Shown here in pieces: positions 18,779 to 31,403 of a DNA stretch of 64,000 nt. The first letter of the stretch is position 1, and each line of letters starts with the position of its first letter. Under the pieces are notes generated by a model. It had not been told where the DNA came from, ran no database searches, and was given only the letters and a program-made list of their open reading frames with translations. The position numbers were made by a program, and so were the translations under genes. Source of the stretch: Styela clava (taxonomy: Eukaryota > Chordata > Ascidiacea > Stolidobranchia > Styelidae); the NCBI RefSeq assembly GCF_964204865.1, contig NC_135259.1:8070974-8134973 (forward strand). The letters run 5' to 3'.

Positions 18779-21700
18779 ATTCCATATACTTGTCAAAAGT
18801 AATATCTCCCAAAATGTATAACAAAACCTACTCTATACGAGTTTACGTTCTCCGACCTACTTACAGTAATATATGCGATTTGTATATACTATTCTCTAAT
18901 AATATTACAAAAATAAAAAAGGTAGAGTGAAGGCGAGCAAAATTGATTACCTAATTTGTGTGGTAACTTATATGAAAATTCAATTATTTCAGCTAAAAAA
19001 TGATGAGCAAAAATTTATAATAAAAGCATAATAGTTTTCAACAAGGATAAAATATTAAAGACGGCATAATTAGGAAATAAATGATATTTTGCGATGTACA
19101 TTTATTTATTTAAGTTACTGTTTGAAGACTATTCTAAGACCTCAAAATTGAAAAGATGGCATTAATCGAAAGTCATTTGCCAGAAATTTTGAATAATAAA
19201 CAATCTTAGTGAAGCTATAAATCCAATTTAAGTTGGTGTTTTTGTTGTTTAAATCATTTTTATAATTACAATATTACTTATATAAATGTTTAGCAAATGT
19301 TCTTCGATTGACTCCATTGATATCCTCAAATTCATTTTAATTTTATGTTTCTAATTATCATGGAAACCTAATAATTAGTTGAAGTTCACAGCAACGAGGT
19401 GCTACCTGCAATATGATGTTTTGCGACGGATAAATTCTGATAATATATCATACTTGCCAGGCGCGTAGACTGCTCATTACCTCGTCTGCTGGCTAGAACG
19501 AACTATGCTATATGAATCGCTGGACTGTGATCTTTTCAACTCACTGAACAGACCGATGAGACCATTCCTCACAAAAGTGTGATTGTTTCGATAAAAAAAA
19601 ACTTTGATCGAATTATAATCCGATTGTAATTTACTGTATATTACTCGTCCTTGTGCAACGACCTTAAAAATTTCTCTGTATTTATAAAATTATATATATA
19701 TATATACGTGGATGCCGTTTGATATGACATGAACCCCTCCAAGATTCATTCAGACACAATGCCATTTCTTACATTCACATATAGATTTGCAGTGATTTCG
19801 AACTCCTCCGTCCGTATTCTGTTTTCTAGCACTAATACTATTTTAGTTTTCACGGTAGATTTCCGGTAAATCTTACCCGTAAAGTCATGGACGCTAGAGA
19901 TACGATTTATTTACACATATTTACAGCGTTACTATCTGTCTTAGTGGGCTATGTTCAGTTTCTATAGAACGAGAACATTTCTGGTTAATATCATACTTGT
20001 TGACATAATGACATATCACTAAGACGTAATAATTTCGATATCTCCATTTTCTTGCGTGTAACAAATCTGTACCGGTATCAGAATTTTTAGGGGCTGCACC
20101 GAATAAACTTTGTCGATATTGGAGAATTATTAGAAATAGGGCATTTTCAAGTTTCCAACCCATTTCAAAGGTATGAAATGAATGACTTACTAAATTGTTA
20201 TACATAGTCTTACAAAAAAATCTTTTACAGACGAATCATAATGTTTAATTGACGTAACCTGCTACCAAATTGTTTCTCTAGGTAGAATCAACATAATTAT
20301 TATACTTGTTATTTTTTATAGTAGTAATCAACCGAGTCGAGTTTATATATTTTAAAATTATAATTAAAATGAATTTCTTCCTTATTGTAATATATTTGTA
20401 ATAAACTGTGGGTAAGCGCCGATATGCTGTTTACGCTACAGATTCAAACAAACGTATCAAAGTGAAACTAGTTGGCAATACGAATGTATATTGTTTGCCC
20501 AAGCGTTTAGATTGTGCAAATACATGAAATGTAACATATACAAGGCAACAGTGATACATTTTAAAAATAAGATACTCTAAACACAAATCCGCGAGCTACG
20601 TCGAAGATGCGAAAAGAGATAAATTTTTATTCCTAAATCCGGTGCTTTGTAGGCGCTATCGACATCAGCAGACGCAAAACGTGAACTGAGATGGCGCAAT
20701 AGTGCAATACTATACCATTCATATAAACAGACGGGCAGACGAAACGTAGCCTCACAGAATGAGAGTACTACGAAGAACTATCCGCTTTAAGCGACTGGAA
20801 AAGTGATTGCGAAAGTCCTTTACCTAAACACTAGCTTAGGTGAATTATAAAATAATTATCTTATTATTACAACTAAACACTTTCTTTACTATTTTTACAT
20901 TAACCTTGAAATGATCGTATAGGCCTACCTTTAAATTGCAGGAAAATATATCAACAATTTTAAGTATAGAAACCTATACCTTATTTGGAAAAATTTTCCA
21001 GGTATTACCAGGGAAACAATTTTTTCACGACTAAGCTGTCTTACTCTTTAACGCTAACCTGCAAAAGAAACTGAAAATATCGGTAGACGTCTCGTGACTT
21101 TCAAGATCAGATATGTGAGAAAAAAACGCTGGTAATGTAATGAGCGCGAATTTGATATTTTGACTTACATACAGCGCAAGCAAGTCTGTGGTTGTAAAAT
21201 TTCAACACATTACAAACTATACAGGGTTTACAAATTAACACATTTCCAATTATGGCGGTAGCTTTATCAATCGCTTCTAGGGGCTTTGTATGGATGTCGA
21301 AAATTCAACGTTCATTTATGTATATTCTTTCACAGTGTTGATATACAGATTTATAACTTGTACTCGTTCGTGCTAAAAAAATTATTGCAACGCGTTTCAC
21401 AAATATAGCCTGAGGCCTAGTCTATTTTGTTTAGATTTGAACGTTCAATCTGTGGAATCAAACAACTGATTACATATTAACAGGTATTACTCGTAATTTT
21501 TCATACTACTATTCATATGACATTTAAATGTAAACATTGTACATATAAGGAGCTAGATTTGGTATGAAGCTGGCCTATTTGCATTTCTAATAATTTCATG
21601 TTGTCGAGAAACAAACTAATCGACGTAATTTTCACGAGCGATCAAGAACCAGTCAATTACCCAACAAGAAAATAGTCCGTTTTCATCACGCAGCCCTTTA

Positions 21701-24280
21701 GGTTTTCATGACTCATTGCGACGTGTCCTTAATTTCCTTTGGTGTTAAAATGAATAAATATATATATGTATTTATCAAAATGACGTTGCAATGATTTTGA
21801 AGTCGTTTCGATTGGTGCTAAAAATCTCAATTATTCGATAATTCAGTTTGCGAAATTCGACTTGAATTCTAACAATTACGTTGCATAGAGGGTTATAGCC
21901 AAACGAAACTGTTCACGTTATTTTAAAAAAAAAACGAAAGCATTTTCAACAAAAACTATTTTTTCATTTATTCCATTTAGATATAATTTACAACAGATAA
22001 AGTACTTTCATCAATTATTTCTAGACAAATAGGGAGAAAGTAACGAAATTTTAAATATTGTTTCTCACGTTGTTAAAATTTCCTGTCGAAACCAGGATAT
22101 TTTATTTCTACAGTCAAAGAAGCGATTAATACCCGTAATTTATCATCGTTTTTAATGGGATAATTATTGTCGAAGGGGATATCACACACGATTGAAGTTT
22201 AAGCTAGGAGTACGATTCTCGCTAATAAAGAATAGCAATATAAGTTGTTCTTTACTTTAAAAATTTCGAATTTTTGTCCCAATTTTGAGTTTAAATTTTT
22301 TTATAGCATATTAATTATCAACTATTCGTATTTTCTTTTTACGAACAAATTGATTCACCTGTTGTGAACAAACTTTATCTAACAAGATACAGAGACATAT
22401 CTCACTCAAAACTCATCTCAAATTTTAATATGAGAACCTGTTTTATGTATGCGTATTCTCTGATTTGGTATGTATGCGCATTTGTATTCATATGTTGCAA
22501 TTTTAGGATTGAAAGGAAGGAAATATGTAAATGAATGGAAGAAATCGAGGAAGAAATGACCGAAGCAAGTTGACAATAATATAAATGAACTCAAAGTTTT
22601 CTCCAAATGAAGTTGGTTGAATAAATGATGTTTATGTTGATATTGAAATAAAGTGATAAATTTGCGTTGTAAAATGGAACAATGACAACATTTTTTGGTC
22701 ATTTTATTCATTTGATTCACCTCCATTGATCGAATAGCCTACATGTCGAATCTTTCATCTAAACTAGCATTTTCATTCTAGTGACTTATTGTTGCTAGTA
22801 CAAGACAATTTGTTGAATTGTAAGCAACGTTGTTTGAAATTATATTTTAAAAAAGAACTACAATTACTAATTTAAAACCAACAGCTATTCTCCCTAGTTT
22901 CAGTTATGGATATCATTTAGTAAACTATGACAAAAATTTGAAATATGAACATTTCATTTTATCAAAATATTTCCTAAAATATGTTTTTACTAGATGTAGA
23001 ATTAATAGGTTATCAGATACAAAATAAAGTAGTTTTTAATTTTATTTCGCCGTACTGTTCCGCCTTGTGGGTGATTTAAATCAATCAATTTTTACGTTTG
23101 GAGTTGTTCTTTATTGTTAATGTGCCATCAACATTTAGCTAGTATACGCCTATACGGCATCAATCATTGTAGGTAATATATTATAAATAACTGATTTGTT
23201 AGAAAACTTCCGGGAAAAATACCCAATAATTATAATTTTGCCGTGCAATTTTTGTTTTATATTAACTTGAAAGCAATGCTCAATTCATAGGCACAAATGT
23301 TCAATGACTAAACGCAACACTGTGGCCCGTGCGACAATGAAGTCTGTTATCTGATCATTTAAAAGATTCTAATCCGAATTGCATCCCCACCGCCGCAGGT
23401 ATGAAGTAACAATGGTATTGTAAGGGTCGCGCATCGGTACCGGTACGGCTACGCGCTAGAGTATCGCGTGTGCTTTACTAGAAAGGTCCGGCGGGTAATC
23501 GTGACGTACGCGGTTGAGCGCGGCAAAATAAAAAGTGCTTCCGGATACTCAAAATAAAATAGCAGATAAAATCAATAGATATATGTTTAAGTGTTGAAAA
23601 TTTGAAATCGCTTGGTACATTAGGTAAAACGAATGGGATTTTTTTCTGAACAAAAGCAACAAGAATTTAGCAGAACGATCTATAATCGGTTCAACTCATG
23701 TCCAATAAAGCCAAGTCATTCTTAGCCCTGTTATATAGTGAGAGTGATCATGAGTAAATTTGCCATATTTGTGTAAGTGTTTTAAGTAACTGTTGTGCCT
23801 GTAACTTGACTCCTGGTGAAACAATACTACATACAATACACAATGCTACTTTCTATGAAATGCGAACCGGAACGTCGAGACATATTATATCTTGATGACT
23901 GGAATTTGATTTGATTATTTTATCTACAAAGAAGTAGTGTTCAAATCAGAATGAGAAATTACTATACATATTGTCAAGGTTTGCACTTGACATTGCATGA
24001 CGTGTGATTATAATGGAATGTGGCAGTCTTTAGTGTATTAGAGATAGCTATTAGTAAACAGCATATCTACCGCCATATACGAATTTGATTTATGTTATAG
24101 ATTACGAAAAAACATTGGGTTAGTTATTTTAGATGCAACGTAGTTTTGCTATTTTCAACAACAACGAAATGTGGATGTTTTATATTGCAGGTATTAATAG
24201 AATGTATCTCTTCCCCTAAACAACATGATGTCATCTTCTTACATGAGGCTCACATTGTCGTATTATATACTTTAATTGAT
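18779..24280. other. Long intergenic interval between two divergent orphan genes
   Basis: No gene is supported; short frames (for example 19921-20205 minus and 22418-22726 minus) have no domain or exon signals. There is an (AT)n microsatellite near 19690-19705. A GC-richer, CpG-containing patch at about 23385-23530 is the best candidate for the promoter or first non-coding exon of the downstream plus-strand gene. Confidence 0.4.
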
Positions 24281-26434
24281 ATGGATGATAATAGCACATT
24301 CAGGATTTCAATCTCTGATTTTCTCGAGACCGGGATAATTAGCAACAGAGAACTCACTATTAATTATATCGAAAATCTACAGGTGGGCTCTTTAATAATT
24401 CGATAATACTTTGATGAAACACATTTTTAACTTGAAATTTTACTTGATTTTAATTTCATTACATACTTCTAGAACAAGTTACGTGACGTCACTGACCTTG
24501 CAAATAAAAGAAAAGCCAAAATTTTACGGCTAAGAGAAAGATACAGTCTTCTCAAAAATGACAATAAAGAAAAGTCAGATGAACTCAGAAGAATGTCAGA
24601 TGAACTCATGAAATCCATTGGGAAAATAGAAGAGCTTAGGGTATACTTTGCTATTTATTATTGGAGTGTTTTGGAACCTTGTGGCTCGTATCTAAATGTG
24701 CTTTATATAGAATTTTTTATCGATGCACTATATCATTGGTCTGTGATGTATATATATGCTTTGCTCTGTGATCACACGAAGTATTTAATATATTTCTTAA
24801 AAATCCTATCATTCTCCTTATTCTTCAAGTACTTTGCATTTGATATACCATCAAGTATCGTCAAAATCCACAAATGTCAGATTTTAGCTTTATGTCTTCA
24901 TTTACTACTGAAAACACAATTGAGATAGGATACACCATGTTGCAATTTAATTATATTTATACTTTTTCGTTATATTATTTTTAGATGTTTCAAAAGAGAC
25001 TTGTTGATTTGTTAAGTTCGCCCGTGACGGGTAAGATGAATTTTCACTAATTGTGTTTAAAATTTATAATATTATCTGAAATAAAAATCATGTGTTTTTG
25101 TGCAGATAACTCCGCGTATCGCCGAAATGAAATGATTCGCAGGTAAGGTCTTAATAGAAAATCAGAGTGATTCTCCATTCGAAAAGTTTTGTCGTATTGA
25201 ATATAATTGTTTTATTCCAGTGGTTCCCAACCTGGGGGCTCCCTTGAGGGGATCGCGAATCACAATAATTTCACGTAGAACTTTTTTCTATCAGCAATTT
25301 TTTTTAAATCCCAATTGAATCACCCTCCCTCTGAGACTCTTGTTTATCGCTTCTAAAAAATGTCATAACTTTTTGTTCAAACGTGCGAGAAACTTCACTG
25401 ATATCTTGTTGAAAATCTTATTTTAGCCGCTTTATGCCAGCAGTTTCTCGAGACGCATGCGCGCTGTTGCGAGCGAGCGGAATTAGAATTGAAAATATGC
25501 GAAAAGAAATTACGCGCGACCGTGATTACGAACACATTTACAGGCAAGGATCATGCTTGAGTACGACGCAAAAGTGTCTTGAATTGCTTTTGTTTTCAGC
25601 ATACGTCCACGATAAGACGTATACGTAACGGATGTTAACTCTTACTAACCAATCATATTAGAACCATATTATAGCACATAAGTAGCATCCCGATTATATC
25701 GCGTTCGGCAATATAAAATGAATGCATATAAAAGCGGAAAAATTAAAAACGGATACCAATCTTTAAGACTTAAACTTGGCTGATATTGGGATCGAGTTGT
25801 GAGCGCTCTCACCAACATGACTTCCCGCGTGTTAAATGCGCTCTATTTTTGAGTAATTTCAATTCTATTTTTCTCATTTCTTTTTCAGCTGGCGGACCCA
25901 GCATTTTTATTATTATTGTGTAGCGAATCAAAAATGGTTGAGAACCACTGTAATTTATTCATTTACTAATGTAAGCTGCTCACCATATAAACTTATAATT
26001 GTTCAATAGTTCAATCTATTTTGCTCTGTCAAATACTTGATAACGTGGAGAACAAGAATGTGCAACATAAAAATATATAACTATTACAGATCTGCGAGTT
26101 TTTGCTCTCCGACATCGGATAGATCAGCTTCTGTTAGAAGATCATTATCTCTTGGTAAGGTATATATAGGATCATATATGAGTCCCAATAGTTCTGGTTG
26201 AAAACATAGATAACACGCATTATCGGATTAATTACATAGGTATTTTGGTTTCAAAATAAAACGCTAATATTTGTTTTTATAGCTTTAAGACTATTAAGCA
26301 ATTTGAAAAAAAGAGGACGACAACCAATTGTGAACAGGCTGAGTTCTCGAATTAATTGGAAATCGGACACTCACTTTTGGTTGCGACATGTTTTCACTCC
26401 ACAGCAAAGCTATCCCAAAGCCCAAAGGGTATAG
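24281..26434 (+). CDS. Orphan coiled-coil protein with serine/arginine-rich basic tail (gene B)
   Basis: Six exons with matching phases: 24281-24382, 24473-24640, 24985-25030, 25106-25142, 26090-26154 and 26283-26434, giving 189 aa from the ATG chosen here (MDDNSTFRIS). The frame stays open upstream to an AG at about 24190, so the true first coding exon may be longer. Residues about 30-110 form a heptad-rich, highly charged coiled coil (DELRRMSDELMKSIGKIEEL). The C-terminal half is basic with Ser/Arg clusters (SFCSPTSDRSASVRRSLSL, NLKKRGRQPIVNRLSSR). There is no signal peptide or membrane segment. I do not know the family. A hAT insertion of about 730 bp occupies the intron between exons 4 and 5. 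Confidence 0.66.
25218..25950. mobile_element. Non-autonomous hAT element in an intron
   Basis: Left end CAGTGGTTCCCAACC and right end GGTTGAGAACCACTG are inverted copies with one mismatch in 15. The 733-bp body has no transposase. I could not find a clean 8-bp duplication. It lies within the intron between exons 4 and 5 of gene B. Confidence 0.7.
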
Positions 26435-27626
26435 GGATTTAATTCAATATTTTTAAATTCAAGAGAATAACATTCTGTGTTAACATCATCATCAGCTCTG
26501 GCATAAGCGATATAAAGCGTGGGCTGTTTTTTTAAGGTCGAGAACAAGACCGGAACGATTATTCCCGAAGAATATTGGAAGACGTGAGAAACGATATCCG
26601 CCCAGAAAGCGATCGCAGTTGTCATTTATGTTCCGCAGAACATAGTAGATCACCGTCTATGGTGCCGCAAAACAGCGTGAATAAATACCGCAGTAGGTCT
26701 ACACGTCCCAAGACTATTCAGTGATCGATCTGGTTTCAAATTTTACGATTGAAATGTGTGATTTCGTTATCTTACAAATATAATACAGTACATGTATTAC
26801 TTATTAATATCTCAAACATCAAATGTATATGTGCGATTTTTATTGGTAATATATTGCAAATTATCTCGATAATTGATGAAGTAATGTCACATTACAAATA
26901 GCACGACAAAGAGCTGATATACAAAAATATTTTTCTGTAATGTAAGATCGTATTTTATTATTGAATTCTTTTTATATTCGTATCTATTTTCAATTTTTAT
27001 ATGACTAATTCAAGTAAGTATATATATATATATCTATGTAAAATCTGGAACATATTATATAATAACATATATTCAAACCGACTACCCTGTTTCGAATTGG
27101 TTTTTAAGCCAAAAACGTTAATTTTCTTAAAGGATGTTTCCCCTTGTTAACGTTGTCGACGGAAGTTCTATTATTTCGTTAATATCATTTTGTGCATTGA
27201 TATAGCACGACTTCAAATATTTCTATTATAATATTTCATCCATTTCTAAAAGTGAGAAGTTTTCGACTACCAGCTTCTTTTAAAATTCGAATTTCCCATA
27301 CGACCCACTTTTATAATATTCATTCAATGAGTGTTATTTTACTTGGAAAAAGAAAATGCAGAATTTTGCTTTTTTGTGATAGCACTCCAAAGCTTGGCCT
27401 ATTTTCCTTATTTTCATACAATAATTTTAATCATAAAATTGAAAAAGTAAAGCATATTTTTTTTCAACGAATCAGCGAGACTATTCGTAAACTTTCGTTT
27501 GATCAAAGTCATAACTTCCTGAGACAAAACAAGATATAACTGTAAAAATAAAGATCACATTAATTCTAAGAATCAAGTTTTATGCCGAAATTAGAGAACA
27601 TTTTAGGATAATGCTCTTGTTTATTG
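26435..27626. other. Intergenic interval between two convergent genes
   Basis: Contains the 3' ends of a plus-strand and a minus-strand gene and a (TA)n microsatellite at about 27014-27034. Nothing else is recognised. Confidence 0.4.
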
Positions 27627-30600
27627 TTATCTGGCATTTTCAAGCTGATTTATTGTCTTATGAAGCCCATTTGTATAGTTATTTACTTCATATAATTGGG
27701 AAGATCCGTATTTTAAAGGTTTGTACTTCTCGTTTTTAAAAACATCAGGATCGCTCTCCAAGCATTCAATATCTTCTCTTCCATAAATCACATTTTCCAT
27801 ATGTTCTGTAATTGTCCGTCTTGCCGTTCCATTTGTAAAAAGAGGTATCTTTGGGTTCATCGAATTGAAATCTGGCTTGAAACGCTCATCTATGTTGATT
27901 CCATTCACAATTCGACATATTTGACAGTATGCCGTTTGTCTTCCATAATTAGGCATATCTTCTCCTGGAAGAAGATACCAACTGTAACAAAATGAAATGA
28001 AATATAGAAGCATGTTGATTCAAAGGTATTTTTAAAAATTTGCTTATGGTCTGACGTTCTCAAGTCCATCAGGCCAAGGCGATACACTGATATGAATTAT
28101 GACAGTGTACAGAAGTTATACGTTGATAAAAATCAAAATTCATTTTTTCTATTTTAAAAATTGAGTTATTTTAATTCTCTCCTTTAAAGAAAATATGTCT
28201 GAACTTCTCTGTAGATCTCATTTGATAATGAGTTTCAGTTCAGTAAAAAGATATAATTCCAGAACAAAATTTATTTATTATAACTTGATGCATTTTACCA
28301 TCAACTTTCAGTCGTTGAACAATGACTTGGGGTAAATAATATCAGAATATTGTGCGTGCTGAACGGGCTGTGAACTCAATTAACTACTTTTCGAACATCA
28401 CATTAGATTTAAATATGAAGGATATGGAAGAAGTTAGAATATATTAATGAAACAGTTGTAACAAAAGATTACAATATTGTCAATTCCCATCACTGCATGT
28501 TTTATGGGAGAATTTCTTGTGTCATCGTCTGACTTTTTTTTAGGTAGAACTAGATTTAAATTACGGTAATTCGACATTTAATTTTTTTTAACAAGAGTCC
28601 AAATCTATCACTGTAATGTTTAACATCTATACAATTTTTAAATTATACGAATCTATCGAAGATTTATTAAATCAAGTATCCCGAAAATATTTTCACTTAC
28701 ATAATGGAATGAATTATCTATTTCGAATATATCCCACGAAATTATTCCTGTGGTTGGACTTATTTTATATAAATATTTCTTTTGGAGAAAATTCACAATG
28801 TTGTGTTCAGAGCAATAAGCCACCGGGTGACAAAGGTGTGCAAAAACTTCAATATATATGTATATATAAAACAACGGCGCTCCCGAAGTATATGCACCAA
28901 GATGGCGCACACCCTGACCCCTAACCTGGTACACATACTATGTTAAGGTTGTGCGCCATCTTGGTGCATATACTTCTGGAGGTCCAAAACAACTTACCCA
29001 AAATACTTCAGATACTCTTCATCGTTATTATCCAAGAAGTCAAGATATGAAACTAGTTCTTGTAGTGAAGAGAAATCGTCAACGTGAATGAAAGAATTCG
29101 GTGGTGCAACTCTGTTGTAGTCATCCCGTTTTGGACCCCACACAACTGGTACGACACCATTTTGCAAACCAATTTTAAAGAATTTTTCAGTGATATAGTC
29201 TTTACAGTGGTAAGAATTTTCAAAAGCGAGATAGAATTTATAGGTTTTTAATATTTCTAAGTGGGATGCTCTTTCTAAAGTGTTGTTGAAGCAAGATCCG
29301 AACTTATCTATTCTAAGTCCATATTCTGACATTTCTGTTATGATTTTTATTCGGATACGTGCAGCAGGCGAAAACATGCAGTTCGAAATAATAGCTATGG
29401 TATGATTTGTTTTTACTCTGAGCATATTTTCAAATTTTCCATCGTATTCCTTTGCAAATAGTTTGTTTACTGCTTGATGCGAAAAAAAGGCGTTTCCGTA
29501 GGTATAAAAAATGTCGGAATCCCTTCTTAAAGTCATTGTGGCATTGAATTGTCGATCAGTTTCAAAAGTGAAGTTCATCGATCTTTGTTGTAGAGAAGAT
29601 GGAGATTCACCACTTAGCCAAATGTACAACTGGTCAGGACGTCTGAAGTCGAATATAAACAAATCAAACTTTAGTAAAAAAAAAACAATCGTTATTATTT
29701 CTATAGTATATGGTACTTGAATATAGCTACGCATATTCATGAGTATATATGTGCCATTCTTTCTATATATATACCTTTAGAATGATGCACATAGTTTTTG
29801 GATTACAGAAAATTCAATGCCAGAATATGAAATATACATCTACCGAAATTTGACAGCAACATGCAAAATTCATGTTGGACCCACATTTAAGATTAATCCC
29901 TCAAAACCCCAGTACTGTATTGTACTTTTACGCTAGTTTGTTCAAAGCCAAGACGAAACGTCAGCAAAAAGTGAAAAGACTACAAAATACTTCAGCTGAA
30001 ATAAACAACTTAACGTGAAGCGACGTACATCAATAATATCTTTGTGGATATAAACGAGAAAGGGGGTGAAACGAGATTTTTCAAACTTTATTCTTATTTA
30101 ATAGTACAAATTACCTTAATGATTTCGATGGCATAGTCGCAAAGTTCACCTTTCTGTAGGTAAACACTACAGCTGCTGTATGACTGTCCACTATCTAGAC
30201 ATAAAAATATACCGCTTTTGGATGTCACACTGTATAAATCACCAGTAAGTTACGTTTGAAACAATGTAATAGGCACAAAAGAGTAATACTTCTATTCAAA
30301 TCCCCTACATTTTTTAATTCACATCAACGTTATAACTATTCTCCACGAAAAATTTGACAAATAGCTGAAAGGAATACAAAGATTCAAGTTTTCGATGGAA
30401 TTTCATTACAAATTTTACCTACTAGTATTTTCCTGCCATAAATCTAAATTAAACACTTTGAAAGTAATCACACCCTTGTATTATTCTTTGCGACAAGGCT
30501 ACAGTATCCACAATTTCTATTCATTTCATTCCCAGTTCTTTCGGGTCTGTTGAATCCGCCCCAGATCACAATCACCTTCAAAATTGAATAAATAACTGTA

Positions 30601-31403
30601 GTGCAGAAAAATAATGTATGCTGATAACTAGACATGAGCTGAACGTGATAGCTTATAAAAAATAATATATTCTTGATCAGATTTCTGCCAGTCCATAACC
30701 TCCGAAAATAGACAAAAGAAAAGAGATATAGATTTCATTGCCGTTATACCGTTTTCAAGTTCTTTTTCGGCGCTCTATAAGTATGTGTACCCATATGGAG
30801 TTAACTAATTTTGTTCGCCTACTTTACATCAAGTTGTGTAAAGGGACGGAAGCCTATGGGTAGGGGTATATTCACTTGGCTAACTCAAACAGTCCCCCGA
30901 ACTCGTAATATAACTAAAATAAGAAAAATCAGAATAAAATTATGTCCTAACCCTAACCTGGTACATTATACGGGAGTACCCATTTTTCTTCGGATCTTCA
31001 AAATATTTGCTTGGAAACACATTGCACAATATCGTAAAACAAATGGGGAGAATTCTATTTAAGGGAATTTTATCTCTATTGATTATTTACGACTAAGTTA
31101 TATTTAAACATACTTGCCTTTAATTATCAATCAACATACCTTTCTATTTTTCGATGCTTGGTTTAATTTCTCAGTAAGCTGCTTTTCTTCTTCCTCCGTT
31201 AATTGATATATGGTAGGAGTGAATGATGCTTGCTTACTGGAAAAATCTTCAAAGTTGTCTCTTCCCTCATATTCAGTTTTAGAAAACGACATTTGCTGGT
31301 AGGTTGTCGCCATATATCCGTTATATATGTGAGTTGAGATATAAACACAGTACACAATTGTCAGTATACACGTCGTTATGAAGCACATGTTGCGTTTGAA
31401 CAT
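27627..31403 (-). CDS. Alpha-1,3-fucosyltransferase-type glycosyltransferase (GT10 family)
   Basis: Five minus-strand exons: 31140-31403, 30474-30575, 30115-30183, 28998-29668 and 27627-27981; phases agree, 486 aa. The protein is a type II Golgi membrane protein by layout: short cytoplasmic start (MFKRNM), a transmembrane anchor at about 7-27, a stem, then the catalytic domain. GT10 hallmarks are present: RRPDQLYIW and ESP (residues 154-168), MTLRRDSDI (about 190-198), IISNC (238-242), FGSC (268-271), and the donor-binding block YKFYLAFENS (288-297) with DYITEKFF (302-309), then VPVVWGP. Known: these enzymes move L-fucose from GDP-fucose to GlcNAc-containing glycans; the exact acceptor cannot be read from sequence. 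Exon 3 could start slightly upstream; the phase-0 acceptor at 30184 is my choice because it fits both neighbours. An AATAAA lies two bases after the stop. Two MITEs sit in its introns. Confidence 0.9.
28876..28985. mobile_element. Palindromic hAT-like MITE, copy B
   Basis: 110 bp, running GGCGCTCCCGAAGTAT to CTTCTGGAGGTCC, flanked by a perfect 8-bp duplication AAAACAAC (28868-28875 and 28986-28993). It is nearly a full palindrome, with TGCACCAAGATGGCGCAC in the left arm and GTGCGCCATCTTGGTGCA in the right. It lies in the last intron of the fucosyltransferase; the right duplication covers intron positions +5 to +12 from the donor at 28997. Confidence 0.88.
30859..30980. mobile_element. MITE copy C, divergent or truncated
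   Basis: The right end reads CCTAACCTGGTACATTATACGGGAGTACC in two recognisable blocks (CCTAACCTGGTAC and CGGGAGTACC). The interior (CACTTGGCTAACTC, CCCGAACTCGTAATA) matches the reverse complement of the middle of copy D at 49.4 kb. The left terminus is unclear. Located in intron 1 of the fucosyltransferase gene. Confidence 0.6.

Noticed and set aside
29511..29720. Plus-strand open frame opposite the fucosyltransferase
   Set aside because: Antisense shadow of exon 4.
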